Below are positions 43,610 through 54,510 of a stretch of DNA of 64,000 nucleotides, in pieces (the stretch's first letter is position 1; each line of letters starts with the position of its first letter). This stretch comes from Thinopyrum elongatum (taxonomy: Eukaryota > Streptophyta > Magnoliopsida > Poales > Poaceae), in contig CM022299.1 in NCBI GenBank assembly GCA_011799875.1, positions 352,142,526 to 352,206,525 on the forward strand, given 5' to 3'. A program made the position numbers and the translations under genes. The notes under the pieces were generated by a model. The model did not search any database and was not told the DNA's origin. It worked only from the letters and a program-made list of their open reading frames with translations.

Positions 43610-45376
43610 TGTTGGGGGACGTTGCATGGAAAACAAAAAAATTCTACGCACACGCAAGATCTATCAAGGAGATGCATAGGAATGAGAGGTGAGAGTATGT
43701 CTACATACCCTCGTAGACCATAAGCGGAAGCGTTTGACAACGCAGTTGATGTAGTCGAACTTCTTCGCGTTCCAACTGATCGAGCACCGAACGTACGGCA
43801 CCTCCGCGTTCAGCACACGTTCAGCTTGATGACGTCCTCTGCCTTCTTGATCCAGCAAGACGGTGAGGTAGTGGATGAGTTCCGGTAGCATGACGGCGTG
43901 GTGACGGTGATGGTGAAGTGATCTCCGTAGGGCTTCATCTAAGCACTACGAAAATATGACCGGGGGTGTAAACGGTGGAGGGGGGCGCTGCACATGACTA
44001 AGACAATGTTATGTTTGTGCTAGGCGCCCCCTCCCACATATATATAGGTGGGGGTGGAGGGAGCAGCCAGGAGGCGCCCCCAAGTAGGCCGAATCCTACT
44101 TGGGGTCCTCCCCAAAGTGGCCCCCCTTTCCTTGTATAAGTGCGGGAGGAAGGAAGGAGGAGGTGGCGCTCCCCCCTTCCTTTCTCTCCTGAGGAGGGAA
44201 AGGCAGGAGGGGCCACCCCTCCCCTTTCCTTCCCCTAGGGCTGGCCAACCAAGGGAAGGGGCGCACCAGCCCCCTTGTGGGCTGGTTTGTCCCCTCCTTT
44301 GGCCCATAAGGCCCATACACTTGTCGAGGGTGCCCGGAACCTCTTCTGGTGACCCGATGAGTACCCGGTGCACTCCGAAACACTTCTGGTGTCCGAATAC
44401 CATCGCCCTACATATCAATCTTTACCTCTCGACCATTTCGAGACTCCTCGTCATGTTCGTGATCTCATCCGGGACTACTAACAACATTCGGTCACCAAAT
44501 CATATAACTCATATAACACTATATCGTCAACGAACGTTAAGCGTGCGGAACATACGGGTTCGAGAACTATGTAGACATGACCGAGACACCTCTCCGGTCA
44601 ATAACCAATAGCGGATCCTGGATGCCCATATTGGCTCCTACATATTCTACGAAGATCTTTATCGGTCGAACCGTTATGACAACATACGTAATTCCCTTTG
44701 TCCATCGGTATGTTACTTGCCCGAGATTCGATCGTCGGTATCTTCATACCTAGTTCAATCTCGTTACCGGCAAGTCTCTTTACTTGTTCCATAATACATC
44801 ATCCCATAACTAACTCCTTAGTCATTTGCTTGCAACCTTATGATGTGTATTATCGAGAGGGCCCAGAGATACCTCTCTGATACTCGGAGTGACAAATCCT
44901 AATCTTGATCTATGCCAACTCAACAAACACCTTTGGAGATACCTATAGAGCATCTTTATGATCACCCAGTTACTTTGGGACATTTGATAGCACACAAGGT
45001 ATTCCTCCGATATCCGGGAGTTGCATAATCTCGTAGTCGAAGGAATATGTATTTGACATGAAGAAAGCAATAGCAATAAACTGAACGATCATTATGATAA
45101 GCTAATGGATGGGTCTTGTCCATCACATCATTTTCCTAATGATGTGATCCCATTATCAAATGACAACACATGTCTATGGTTAGGAAACCTTAACCATCTT
45201 TGATCAACGAGCTAGTCTAGTAGAGGCTTACTAGGGACACGGTATTTGTTTATGTATATACACATGTATTTAAGTTTCCGATCAATACAATTCTAGCATG
45301 AATAATAAACCTTTATCATGAATAAGGAAATATAAAATAACAACTTTATTATTGCCTCTAGGGCATATTTCCTTCA
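43610..45376 (-). repeat. 3' LTR of Copia A
   Basis: 1767 bp from TGTTGGGGGACG to ATTTCCTTCA on the plus strand, matching 59108-60878. A TATA box is recognisable on the minus strand near 44037-44047 (TATATATATG). Confidence 0.94.
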
Positions 45377-45390
45377 GTCTCCCACTTGCA
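45377..45390 (-). other. Polypurine tract of Copia A
   Basis: Minus strand TGCAAGTGGGAGAC directly before the 3' LTR, the same tract as in Copia B (52759-52772). Confidence 0.88.
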
Positions 45391-45843
45391 GTAGAGTCAA
45401 TAATCTAGTTCACATCGCCATGTGATTAACACCCATAGTTCACATCGCCATGTGACTAACACCCAAAGAGTTTTACTAGAGTCAATAATCTAGTTCACAT
45501 CGCCATGTGATTAATACCCAAAGATTACTAAGGTATGATCATGTTTTGCTTGTGAGAGAGGTTTAGTCAACGGGTCTGCCACATTCAGATCCGTATGTAT
45601 TTTGCAAGTTTCTATGTCTACAATGCTCTGCATGGAGCTACTCTAACTAATTGCTCCCACTTTCAATATGTATCCAGATTGAGACTCAGAGTCATCTGAA
45701 TCGGTGTTAAATCTTGCATCGATGTAACCCTTTATGACGAACTCTTTATCACCTCCATAACCGAGAAATATTTTCTTAGTCCTCTTAGGTAACTAAGGAT
45801 AATTTTGACCACTGTCCAGTGATCTACTCCTGGATCACTATTG
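45391..45843 (-). pseudogene. Copia A pol 3' end (RNase H region), degenerate
   Basis: This piece continues the Copia A pol region that stops at 54511 on the other side of Copia B. By position it corresponds to RNase H. No long open frame remains. Near the polypurine tract, AGTTCACATCGCCATGTGA occurs three times (about 45409, 45437 and 45493) with TTAACACCC-type tails, a local tandem duplication. Confidence 0.7.
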
Positions 45844-47581
45844 TGTTGGAAATATGCCCTAGAGGCAATAATAAAATGGTTATTATTATATTTCCTTGTT
45901 CATGATAATTGTTTATTGTTCATGCTATAATTGTATTAACCGGAAACCGTAATACATGTGGGAATACATAGACCACAGCATGTTCCTAGTGAGCCTCTAG
46001 TTGACTTGCTCGTTGATCAATAGATGGTTGTGGTTTCCTGACCATGGACATTGGATGTCGTTGATAACGGGATCACATCATTAGGAGAATGATGTGATGG
46101 ACAAGACCCAATCCTAAGCATAGCACAAGATCGTGTAGTTCGTTTGCTAGAGCTTTTCTAATGTCAAGTATCATTTCCTTAGACCATGAGATTGTGCAAC
46201 TCCCGGATACCGTAGGAATGCTTTGGGTGTATCAAACATCACAACGTAACTGGGTGACCATAAAGGTGCACTACAGGTATCTCCGAATGTGTCTGTTGGG
46301 TTGGCACGAATCGAGACTGGGATTTGTCACTCCGTATGACGGAGAGGTATCTCTGGGCCCACTCAGTAATGCATCATCATAATGAGCTCAATGTGACTAA
46401 GGATTTAGCCACGGGATCATGCGTTACGAAACGAGTAAAGAGACTTGCCGGTAACGAGATTGAACAAGGTATAGGGATACCGACGATCGAATCTCGGGCA
46501 AGTAACATACCGATGGACAAAGGGAATTGTATACGGGATTGATTGAATCCCCGACATCGTGGTTCATCCGATGAGATCATCGTGGAACATGTGGGAGCTA
46601 ATATGGGTATCCAAATCTTGCTATTGGTTATTGGCCAGAGAGGTGTCTCGGTCATGTCTGCATGGTTCCCGAACCCGTAGGGTCTACACACTTAAGGTTC
46701 CGTGACGCTAGAGTTGTAATGCGAATTGTATGTGGTTACTGAAAGTTGTTCGGAGTCTCAGATGAGATCCTAGACATCACGAGGAGTTCCGGAATGGTCT
46801 GGAGGTAAAGATTTATATATGGGAAGTCCTATTTTGGCCACCGGAAAATGTTTGGGATTTTTCGGTATTGTACCGGGAAGGTTCTAGAAGGTTCCGGAGT
46901 GGGGCCCACCTGCATGGGGGGACCCACATGAATGTGGGTAGTGGGGGCAAGGCCCCACACCCCTGGTCAAGGCGCACCAAGATTCCCCCTTAGAAGGAAT
47001 AAGATCATATCCCGAAGGGATAAGATGAAGATCCCTAAAAAGGGGGGATAACAATTGGTGGGGAAGGGAAAGGATGGGATTTCTTTCCTCCCACCTTTGC
47101 CAACGCCCCAATGGACTTGGAGGGCAAGAAACCAGCCCCCTCCACCCCTATATATAGTGGGGAGGTGCATGGGAGCTGCAACCCTTCCCCTGGCGCAGCC
47201 CTTCCCCCTCCAACACGTCCTCCTCCTCCGTAGTGCTTGGCGAAGCCCTGTCGGAGAACCGCAAGCTCCACCACCACGCCGTCATGCTGCCGGAGTTCTC
47301 CCTCAACTTCTCCTCTCCCCTTGCTGGATCAAGAAGGAGGAGACGTCCCTGGGCTGTACGTGTGTTGAACGCGGAGGCGCCATCCGTTCGGCGCTTGCAT
47401 CGGATCTTCCGCGATTTGAATCGCCGCGAGTACGACTCCATCAACAGCGTTCTTGTAATGCTTTCGCTTAGCGATCTTCAAGGGTATGAAGATGCACTCC
47501 CTCTCACTTGTTGCTAGCATCTCCTAGATTGATCTTGGTGACACGTAGGAAAATTTTGAATTATTACTACGTTCCCCAACA
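45844..47581 (+). repeat. 5' LTR of Copia B
   Basis: 1738 bp, TGTTGGAAAT...TTCCCCAACA. The promoter TATA box is probably CTATATATAG at 47149-47157, about 430 bases before the LTR end. Confidence 0.95.
47149..47157 (+). promoter_or_regulatory. TATA box of Copia B 5' LTR
   Basis: CTATATATAG in a C/G-rich context. The same motif is kept at about 54072-54081 in the 3' LTR, and in reverse orientation in Copia A (59537-59546), where it would serve the minus-strand promoter. Confidence 0.7.
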
Positions 47582-47582
47582 G

Positions 47583-47595
47583 TGGCATCATGAGC
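47583..47595 (+). other. Primer-binding site of Copia B (variant tRNA-Met type)
   Basis: TGGCATCATGAGC two bases after the LTR, a diverged form of TGGTATCAGAGC. Confidence 0.8.
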
Positions 47596-48860
47596 TAGGT
47601 CTATGCGTAGATTCTATGCACGAGTAGAACACAAGTAGTTGTGGGTGATGATTTGTTCAATTTACTTACCGTTATTAGTCCTATCTTGATTCAGCGGCAT
47701 TGTGGGATGAAGCGGCCCGGACCGACCTTACACGTACGCTTACGTGAGACAGGTTCCACCGACTGACATGCACTTGTTGTATAAGGTGGCTAGCGGGTGT
47801 CTGTCTCTCCCACTTTAGTCGGATTGGATTCGATGAAGAGGGTCCTTATGAAGGGTAAATAGCAATTGGCATATCACCATTGTGGCTGTTGCGTAGGTAA
47901 GAAACAATCTTGCTAGAAACCCATAGCAGCCACGTAAAACATGCAACAACAATTAGAGGACGTCTAACTTGTTTTTGCAAGGTATGCTATGTGATGTGAT
48001 ATGGCCAAAAGGATGTGATGAATTATATATGTGATGTATGAGATTGATCATGTTCTTGTAATAGGAATCATGACTTGCATGTCGATGAGTATGACAACCG
48101 GCAGGAGCCATAGGAGTTGTCTTAATTTATTGTATGACCTGCGTGTCAATGAAAACGCCATGTAATTACTTTACTTTATTGCTAACCGTTAGCCATAGTA
48201 GTAGAAGTAATAGTTGGCGAGACAACTTCATGAAGACACGATGATGGAGATCATGATGTCATGCCGGCGACGATGGTGATCATGCCGCGCCTCGAAGATG
48301 GAGATCAAAAGCGCAAGATGATATTGGCCATATCATGTCACTTTATGATTTGCATGTGATGTTTATCATGTTTTTACATCTTATTTCCTTAGAACGACGG
48401 TAGCATAAATAAGATGATCCCTCACTAAAATTTCAAGAAATGTGTTCCCCCTAAGTGTGCACCGTTGCGAAGGATCGTTGTTTCGAAGCACCACGTGATG
48501 ATCGGGTGTGATAGATTATAACGTTCGCATACAACGGGTGTAAGCCAGATTTACACACGCGAAACACTTAGGTTGACTTGACAAGCCTAGCATGTACAGA
48601 CATGGCCTAGGAACACGAGAGACCGAAAGGTCGAACATGAGTCATATAGTAGATGCGATCAACATGGAGATGTTCACCGTTGATGACTAGTACGTCTCAC
48701 GTGATGATCGGACACGACCTAGTCGATTCGGATCATGTATCACTTAGATGACTAGAGGGATGTCTATCTGAGTGGGAGTTCATTAAATAATTTGATCATA
48801 TAAACTTAATTATCATGAACTTAGTCTAAAATTGTCTTTACAACCTATCTTGTAGATCCA
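47596..48860 (+). other. Untranslated leader of Copia B
   Basis: About 1.27 kb without a long frame, as is usual for BARE-type elements, whose leader carries packaging and dimerisation signals. The part around 48480-48660 is matched in inverted orientation in Copia A (about 58015-58260). Confidence 0.75.
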
Positions 48861-49718
48861 ATGGCCCACGCTAATGTTGCCCTCAACTTCAACGCATTCC
48901 TAGAGAAAACCAAGCTGAAAGACGATGGTAGCAACTATACGAACTGGGTCCGTAACTTGAGGATCATCCTCATAGCTGCCAAGAAAGCTTATGTCCTTGA
49001 AGCACCGCTAGGTGACGCACCCATTTTCCCAGCAACTCAAGACATTATGAACGCCTGGCAGTCGCGTAGTGATGATTACTCCCTGGTTCAGTGCGGCATG
49101 CTTTACAGCTTAGAACCGGGACTCCAAAAGCGTTTTGAGCAACACGGAGCATATGAGATGTTCCAAGAGCTGAAAATGGTTTTCCAAGCTCATGCCCGGG
49201 TCGAGAGATATGAAGTCTCCGACAAGTTCTACAGTTGTAAGATGGAGGAAAATAGCTCTGTCAGCGAGCATATACTCAAAATGTCTGGGTTGCACAACCG
49301 CTTGTCTCATCTAGGAGTTAATCTTCCAGATGACTCGGTCATTGACAGGATCCTCCAGTCGCTTCCACCTAGCTACAAGAGCTTTGTGATGAACTACAAT
49401 ATGCAAGGGATGGAGAAGTCCATTCCTGAGTTATATTCAATGCTGAAATCAGCAGAGGTGGAGATCAAAAAGGAACATCAAGTGTTGATGGTGAATAAGA
49501 CCACTAGTTTCAAGAAAGGCAAGGGTAAGAAGAACTTCAAGAAGGACGGCAAGGGAGTTGCCGCGCCCGGTAAGTCAGTTGCCGAGAAGAAGCCAAAGAA
49601 TGGACCCAAGCCTGAGACTAAGTGCTTTTATTGCAAGGGAAATGGTCACTGGAATCGAAACTTCCCCAAGTACTTAGCGGATAAGAAGGCCGGCAACGCC
49701 AAAGGAGCTGCGGAATAA
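48861..49718 (+). CDS. gag: Copia B gag
   Basis: A 285-codon frame beginning MAHANVALNFNAFLEKTKLK, the usual N-terminus of BARE-type gag. The UBN2-like gag region covers roughly residues 15-205 (NWVRNLRIILIAAKK, MFQELKMVFQAHARVERYE, LQSLPPSYKSFVMNY). A Lys-rich linker follows. The zinc knuckle CFYCKGNGHWNRNF has lost its last Cys (Phe instead), so RNA binding may be impaired. The frame ends at TAA (49716-49718) just where the protease should begin, next to the deletion described for the protease. Confidence 0.92.
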   Translation: MAHANVALNFNAFLEKTKLKDDGSNYTNWVRNLRIILIAAKKAYVLEAPLGDAPIFPATQDIMNAWQSRSDDYSLVQCGMLYSLEPGLQKRFEQHGAYEMFQELKMVFQAHARVERYEVSDKFYSCKMEENSSVSEHILKMSGLHNRLSHLGVNLPDDSVIDRILQSLPPSYKSFVMNYNMQGMEKSIPELYSMLKSAEVEIKKEHQVLMVNKTTSFKKGKGKKNFKKDGKGVAAPGKSVAEKKPKNGPKPETKCFYCKGNGHWNRNFPKYLADKKAGNAKGAAE

Positions 49719-49728
49719 GCGGAGACTG

Positions 49729-50175
49729 GTGAAGGACGAGGTGACGATGCGCGTCGGGAATGGTTCCAAGGTCGATGTGATCGCCGTCGGCACGCTACCT
49801 CTACATTTACCTTCGGGATTAGTTTTAAACCTCAATAGTTGTTATTTAGTGCCAGCTTTGAGCATGAATATTGTATCTGGATCTCGTTTAATGCGAGATG
49901 GCTACTCATTTAAATCTGAGAATAATGGTTGTTCTAATTATATGAGAGATATGTTTTATGGTCATGCCCCGCTGGTCAATGGTTTATTTTTATTGAATCT
50001 CGAACGTGATGTTACACATATTCATAGTGTGAATACCAAAAGATGTAAGGTTGATAATGATAGTCCCACATACTTGTGGCACTACCGCCTTGGTCACATT
50101 GGTGTCAAACACATGAAGAAACTGCATGCAAATGGACTTTTGGAGTCTCTTGATTATGAATCATTTGACACGTGA
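49729..50175 (+). pseudogene. Copia B protease remnant and GAG-pre-integrase domain
   Basis: This frame is shifted relative to gag. It enters the polyprotein at LVKDEVTMRVGNGSKVDV, which in Copia A follows the protease active site (WVFDTCS) by about 40 residues; the catalytic Asp segment is missing here. The GAG-pre-integrase domain follows with WHYRLGHIGVKHMKKL. The frame stops at TGA (50173-50175), where Copia A has a Cys codon (FDTCKPCLMG). Confidence 0.88.
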
Positions 50176-50187
50176 GAACCATGCCTC

Positions 50188-51762
50188 ATGGGCAAAATGA
50201 CCAAGACTCCGTTCTCCGGAACAATGGAGCGAGCAACCAACTTGTTGGAAATAATACATACTGATGTATGCGGTCCAATGAGAGTTGAGGCTCGCGGTGG
50301 CTATCGTTATGTTCTCATCCTCACTGATGACTTAAGTAGATATGGGTATGTCTACTTAATGAAACACAAGTCTGAGCCCTTTGAAAAGTTCAAGGAATTT
50401 CAGAGCGAGGTAGAGAATCAACGTGACAGGAAAATAAAGTTCTTACGATCAGATCGTGGAGGAGAATACTTGAGTCACGAGTTTGGCACACACTTAAGGA
50501 AATGTGGAATTGTTTCACAACTCACGCCGCCTGGAACACCTCAGCATAATGGTGTGTCCGAACATCGTAATCGCACTCTATTGGATATGGTGCGATCTAT
50601 GATGTCTCTTACCGATCTACCGCTATCATTTTGGGGTTATGCTTTAGAGACTGCCGCATTCACTTTAAATAGGGCACCGTCTAAATCCGTTGAGACGACA
50701 CCGTATGAATTATGGTTTGGGAAGAAACCTAAGCTGTCGTTTCTGAAAGTTTGGGGATGCGATGCTTATGTCAAGAAACTTCAACCTGAAAAGCTCGAAC
50801 CCAAATCAGAAAAATGCATCTTCATAGGATACCCTAAGGAAACTATTGGGTATACCTTCTACCTCAGATCCGAAGGCAAGATCTTTGTTGCCAAGAATGG
50901 ATCCTTTCTGGAGAAAGAGTTTCTCTCGAAAGAAGTAAGTGGGAGGAAAGTAGAACTTGACGAGGTACCCCCTCTTGAACCGGAGAGTGGCGCAGCTCAG
51001 GAAGATGTTTCTGTGGTGCCTGCACCGACTAGGGAGGAAGTTAATGATGATGATCATGGAACTTCGGGTCAAGTTGCTACTGAACTTCATAGGTCCACGA
51101 GGACACGTTCTGCACCAGAGTGGTACGGCAACCCTATCCTGGAAATCATGTTGTTAGACAACGGTGAACCTTCAAACTATGAAGAAGCGATGGCGGGCCC
51201 GGATTCCAACAAATGGCTTGAAGCCATGAAATCCGAGATAGGATCCATGTATGAAAACAAAGTATGGACTTTGACGGACTTGCCTGATGATCGGCAAGCC
51301 ATAGAGAATAAGTGGATTTTTAAGAAGAAGACTGACGCGGATGGTAATGTGACCGTCTATAAGGCTCGGCTTGTCGCTAAGGGTTATCGACAAGTTCAAG
51401 GGGTTGACTACGATGAGACCTTCTCACCCGTAGCGAAGCTGAAGTCCGTCCGAATCATGTTAGCAATTGCCGCATTCTATGATTATGAGATCTGGCAAAT
51501 GGACATCAAAACGGCATACCTTAATGGTTTCCTTAAGGAAGAATTGTATATGATGCAGCCAGAAGGTTTTGTCGATCCTAAGAATGCTGACAAAGTATGC
51601 AAGCTCCAGCGCTCCATCTATGGGCTGGTGCAAGCATCTCGGAGTTGGAACATTCACTTTGATGAAATGATCAAAGCATTTGGGTTTATACAGACTTATA
51701 GCCTGTATTTACAAGAAAGTGAGTGGGAGCTCTGTAGCATTTCACATATTATATGTGGATGA
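50188..51762 (+). pseudogene. pol: Copia B integrase and RT N-terminal part
   Basis: This continues the frame of 49729-50175 after the nonsense codon. The integrase core carries the D,D,E residues in HTDVCGPMR, LRSDRGGEY and NGVSEHRNRT. The Copia integrase tail follows (GYPKETIGYTF). RT starts near 51210 (EAMKSEIGSMYENKVWTL) and includes WQMDIKTAYLNGFLKEELYM with an RT Asp, and the motif GFVDP. The frame is lost near 51700, before the second catalytic box. The methionine start is only the first after the stop. Confidence 0.93.
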
Positions 51763-51813
51763 CATACTGTTGATGGGAAATGATATAGAACTTTTGGAAA
51801 GATAAAGGCCTAC

Positions 51814-52740
51814 TTGAATAAGTGTTTTTCAATGAAGGACCTTGGAGAAGCTGCTTACATATTAGGCATCAAGATCTATAGATATAGATCGAGACGCCTC
51901 ATTGGTCTTTCACAAAGCACATACCTTGACAAGATATTGAAGAAGTTCAATATGGATCAGTCCAAGAAGGGGTTCTTGCCTGTATTGCAAGGTGTGAGAT
52001 TGAGCGCAGCTCAACGCTCGACCTCGGCAGAAGAAAGAGAAAAGATGAGTGTCATCCCCTATGCCTCAGCCATAGGCTCTATTATGTATGCCATGTTGTG
52101 TACCAGACCTGATGTGAACCTTGCCATAAGTTTGGTAGGGAGGTACCAAAGTGATCCTGGAATGGAACACTGGACAGCGGTCAAGAATATCCTAAAGTAC
52201 CTGAAAAGGACTAAGGATATGTTTCTCATTTATGGAGATGCCGAAGAGCTCGTCGTAAAGGGTTACGTCGATGCTAGCTTTGACACAGATCTGGATGACT
52301 CCAAGTCACAAACCGGATACCTGTACATTTTGAATGGTGGGGCAGTCAGCTGGTGCAGTTGCAAGCAAAGCGTCGTGGCAGGATCTACATGTGAAGCGGA
52401 GTACATAGCTGCTTCGGAAGCAGCTCAAGAAGGAGTCTGGATGAAGGAGTTTATCACCGACCTAGGAGTGATTCCCAATGCGTCGGGCCTGATGACTCTC
52501 TTCTGTGACAACACTGGAGCTATTGCCATTGCCATTGCCAAGGAGCCCAGGTTTCACAGGAAGACCAAGCACATCAAGCGCCGCTTCAACTCCATTCGTG
52601 AATATATTCAAGATGGAGACATAGATATTTGTAAAGTACATACAGATCTGAATGTCGCAGATCCATTGACTAAACCTCTTCCACGAGCAAAACATGATCA
52701 GCACCAGAACTCTATGGGTGTTCGATTCATTACAATGTAA
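51814..52740 (+). pseudogene. pol: Copia B RT C-terminal part and RNase H
   Basis: 308 codons in the same frame as 50188-51762. From FSMKDLGEAAYILGIKI and LDKILKKFNM (RT end) to RNase H with VDASFDTDLDDSKSQTGY, CEAEYIAASEA and DNTGAIAIA. The ATG is internal. The YVDD catalytic box (about 51737-51760) lies between the two frames in another reading frame, so one indel before it and one after it (a 2-base loss near 51795) have removed the catalytic centre from the polyprotein. Confidence 0.92.
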
Positions 52741-52758
52741 CTAGATTATTGACTCTAG

Positions 52759-52772
52759 TGCAAGTGGGAGAC
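52759..52772 (+). other. Polypurine tract of Copia B
   Basis: TGCAAGTGGGAGAC directly before the 3' LTR. Confidence 0.88.
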
Positions 52773-54505
52773 TATTGGAAATATGCCCTAGAGGCAATAA
52801 TAAAATGGTCATTATTATATTTCCTTGTTCATGATAATTGTCTATTGTTCATGCTATAATTGTATTAACCGGAAACCGTAATACATGTGTGAATACATAG
52901 ACCACAACATGTCCCTAGTGAGCCTCTAGTTGACTAGCTCGTTGAACAATAGATGGTTGTGGTTTCCTGACCATGGACATTGGATGTCGTTGATAACGGG
53001 ATCACATCATTAGGAGAATGATGTGATGGACAAGACCCAATCCTAAGCATAGCACAAGATCATGTAGTTCGTTTGCTAGAGCTTTTCTAATGTCAAGTAT
53101 CATTTCCTTAGACCATGAGATTGTGCAACTCCCGGATACCGTAGGAATGCTTTGGGTGTATCAAACGTCACAACGTAACTGGGTGACCATAAAGGTGCAC
53201 TACAGGTATCTCCGAATGTGTCTGTTGGGTTGGCACGAATCAAGACTGGGATTTGTCACTCCGTATGACGGAGAGGTATCTCTGGGCCCACTCGGTAATG
53301 CATCATCATAATGAGCTCAATGTGACTAAGGAGTTAGCCACGGGATCATGCATTATGAAACGAGTAAAGAGACTTGCCGTTAACGAGATTGAACAAGGTA
53401 TAGGGATACCGACGATCGAATCTCGGGCAAGTAACATACCGATGGACAAAGGGAATTGTATACGGGATTGATTGAATCCCCGACATCGTGGTTCATCCGA
53501 TGAGATCATCGTGGAACATGTGGGAGCCAATATGGGTATCCAGATCCCGCTATTGGTTATTGGCCGGAGAGGTGTCTCGGTCATGTCTGCATGGTTCCCG
53601 AACCCGTAGGGTCTACACACTTAAGGTTCCGTGACGCTAGAGTTGGGAATTGTATGTGGTTACTGAAAGTTGTTCGGAGTCTCAGATGAGATCCCGGACG
53701 TCACGAGGAGTTCCGGAATGGTCCGGAGGTAAAGATTTATATACGGGAAGTCCTATTTTGGCCACCGGAAAATGTTCGGGATTTTTCGGTATTGTACCGG
53801 GAAGGTTCTAGAAGGTTCTGGAGTGGGGCCCACCTGCATGGGGGGACCCACATGAACGTGGGTAGTGGGGGCAAGGCCCCACACCCCTGGTCAAGGTGCA
53901 CCAAGATTCCCCCTTAGAAGGAATAAGATCATATCCCGAAGGGATAAGATCAAGATCCCTAAAAAGGGGGGATAACAATCGGTGGGGAAGGGAAAGGATG
54001 GGATTTCTTTCCTCCCACCTTTGCCAACGCCCCAATGGACTTGGAGGGCAAGAAACCAGCCCCCTCCACCCCTATATATAGTGGGGAGGTGCATGGGAGC
54101 TGCAACCCTTCCCCTGGCGCAGCCCTGCCCCCTCCAACACCTCCTCCTCCTCCGTAGTGCTTGGCGAAGTCCTGCCGGAGAACCGCAAGCTCCACCACCA
54201 CGCCGTCGTGCTGCCGGAGTTCTCCCTCAACTTCTCCTCTCCCCTTGCTGGATCAAGAAGGAGGAGACGTCCCCGGGCTGTACGTGTGTTGAACGCGGAG
54301 GCGCCGTCTGTTCGGCGCTTGGATCGGATCTTCCGCGATTTGAATCGCCGCAAGTACGACTCCATCAACCGCGTTCTTGTAACTCTTCCGCTTAGCGATC
54401 TTCAAGGGTATGAAGATGCACTCCCTCTCACTTGTTTCTAGCATCTCCTAGATTGATCTTGGTGACACGTAGGAAAATTTTGAATTATTACTACGTTCCC
54501 CAACA
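52773..54505 (+). repeat. 3' LTR of Copia B
   Basis: 1733 bp, matching 45844-47581. The terminal TG has mutated to TA (TATTGGAAAT), and a few bases are missing near 53646 compared with the 5' LTR. Confidence 0.95.
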
Positions 54506-54510
54506 TATTG

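Larger units (their letters stand above)
45844..54505 (+). mobile_element. Copia B: Angela-type Copia element, 8.7 kb
   Basis: Plus-strand element with 5' LTR 45844-47581, primer site, gag, partial protease, integrase, RT, RNase H, polypurine tract and 3' LTR 52773-54505. The target duplication is TATTG at 45839-45843 and 54506-54510. The LTR start TGTTGGAAATATGCCCTAG is the well-known BARE/WIS/Angela spelling. In the first about 580 LTR bases I count 16 substitutions (about 3%), so it is younger than its host Copia A. It is coding-defective: deleted protease active site, one nonsense codon, and frameshifts around the RT catalytic box. Confidence 0.96.
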
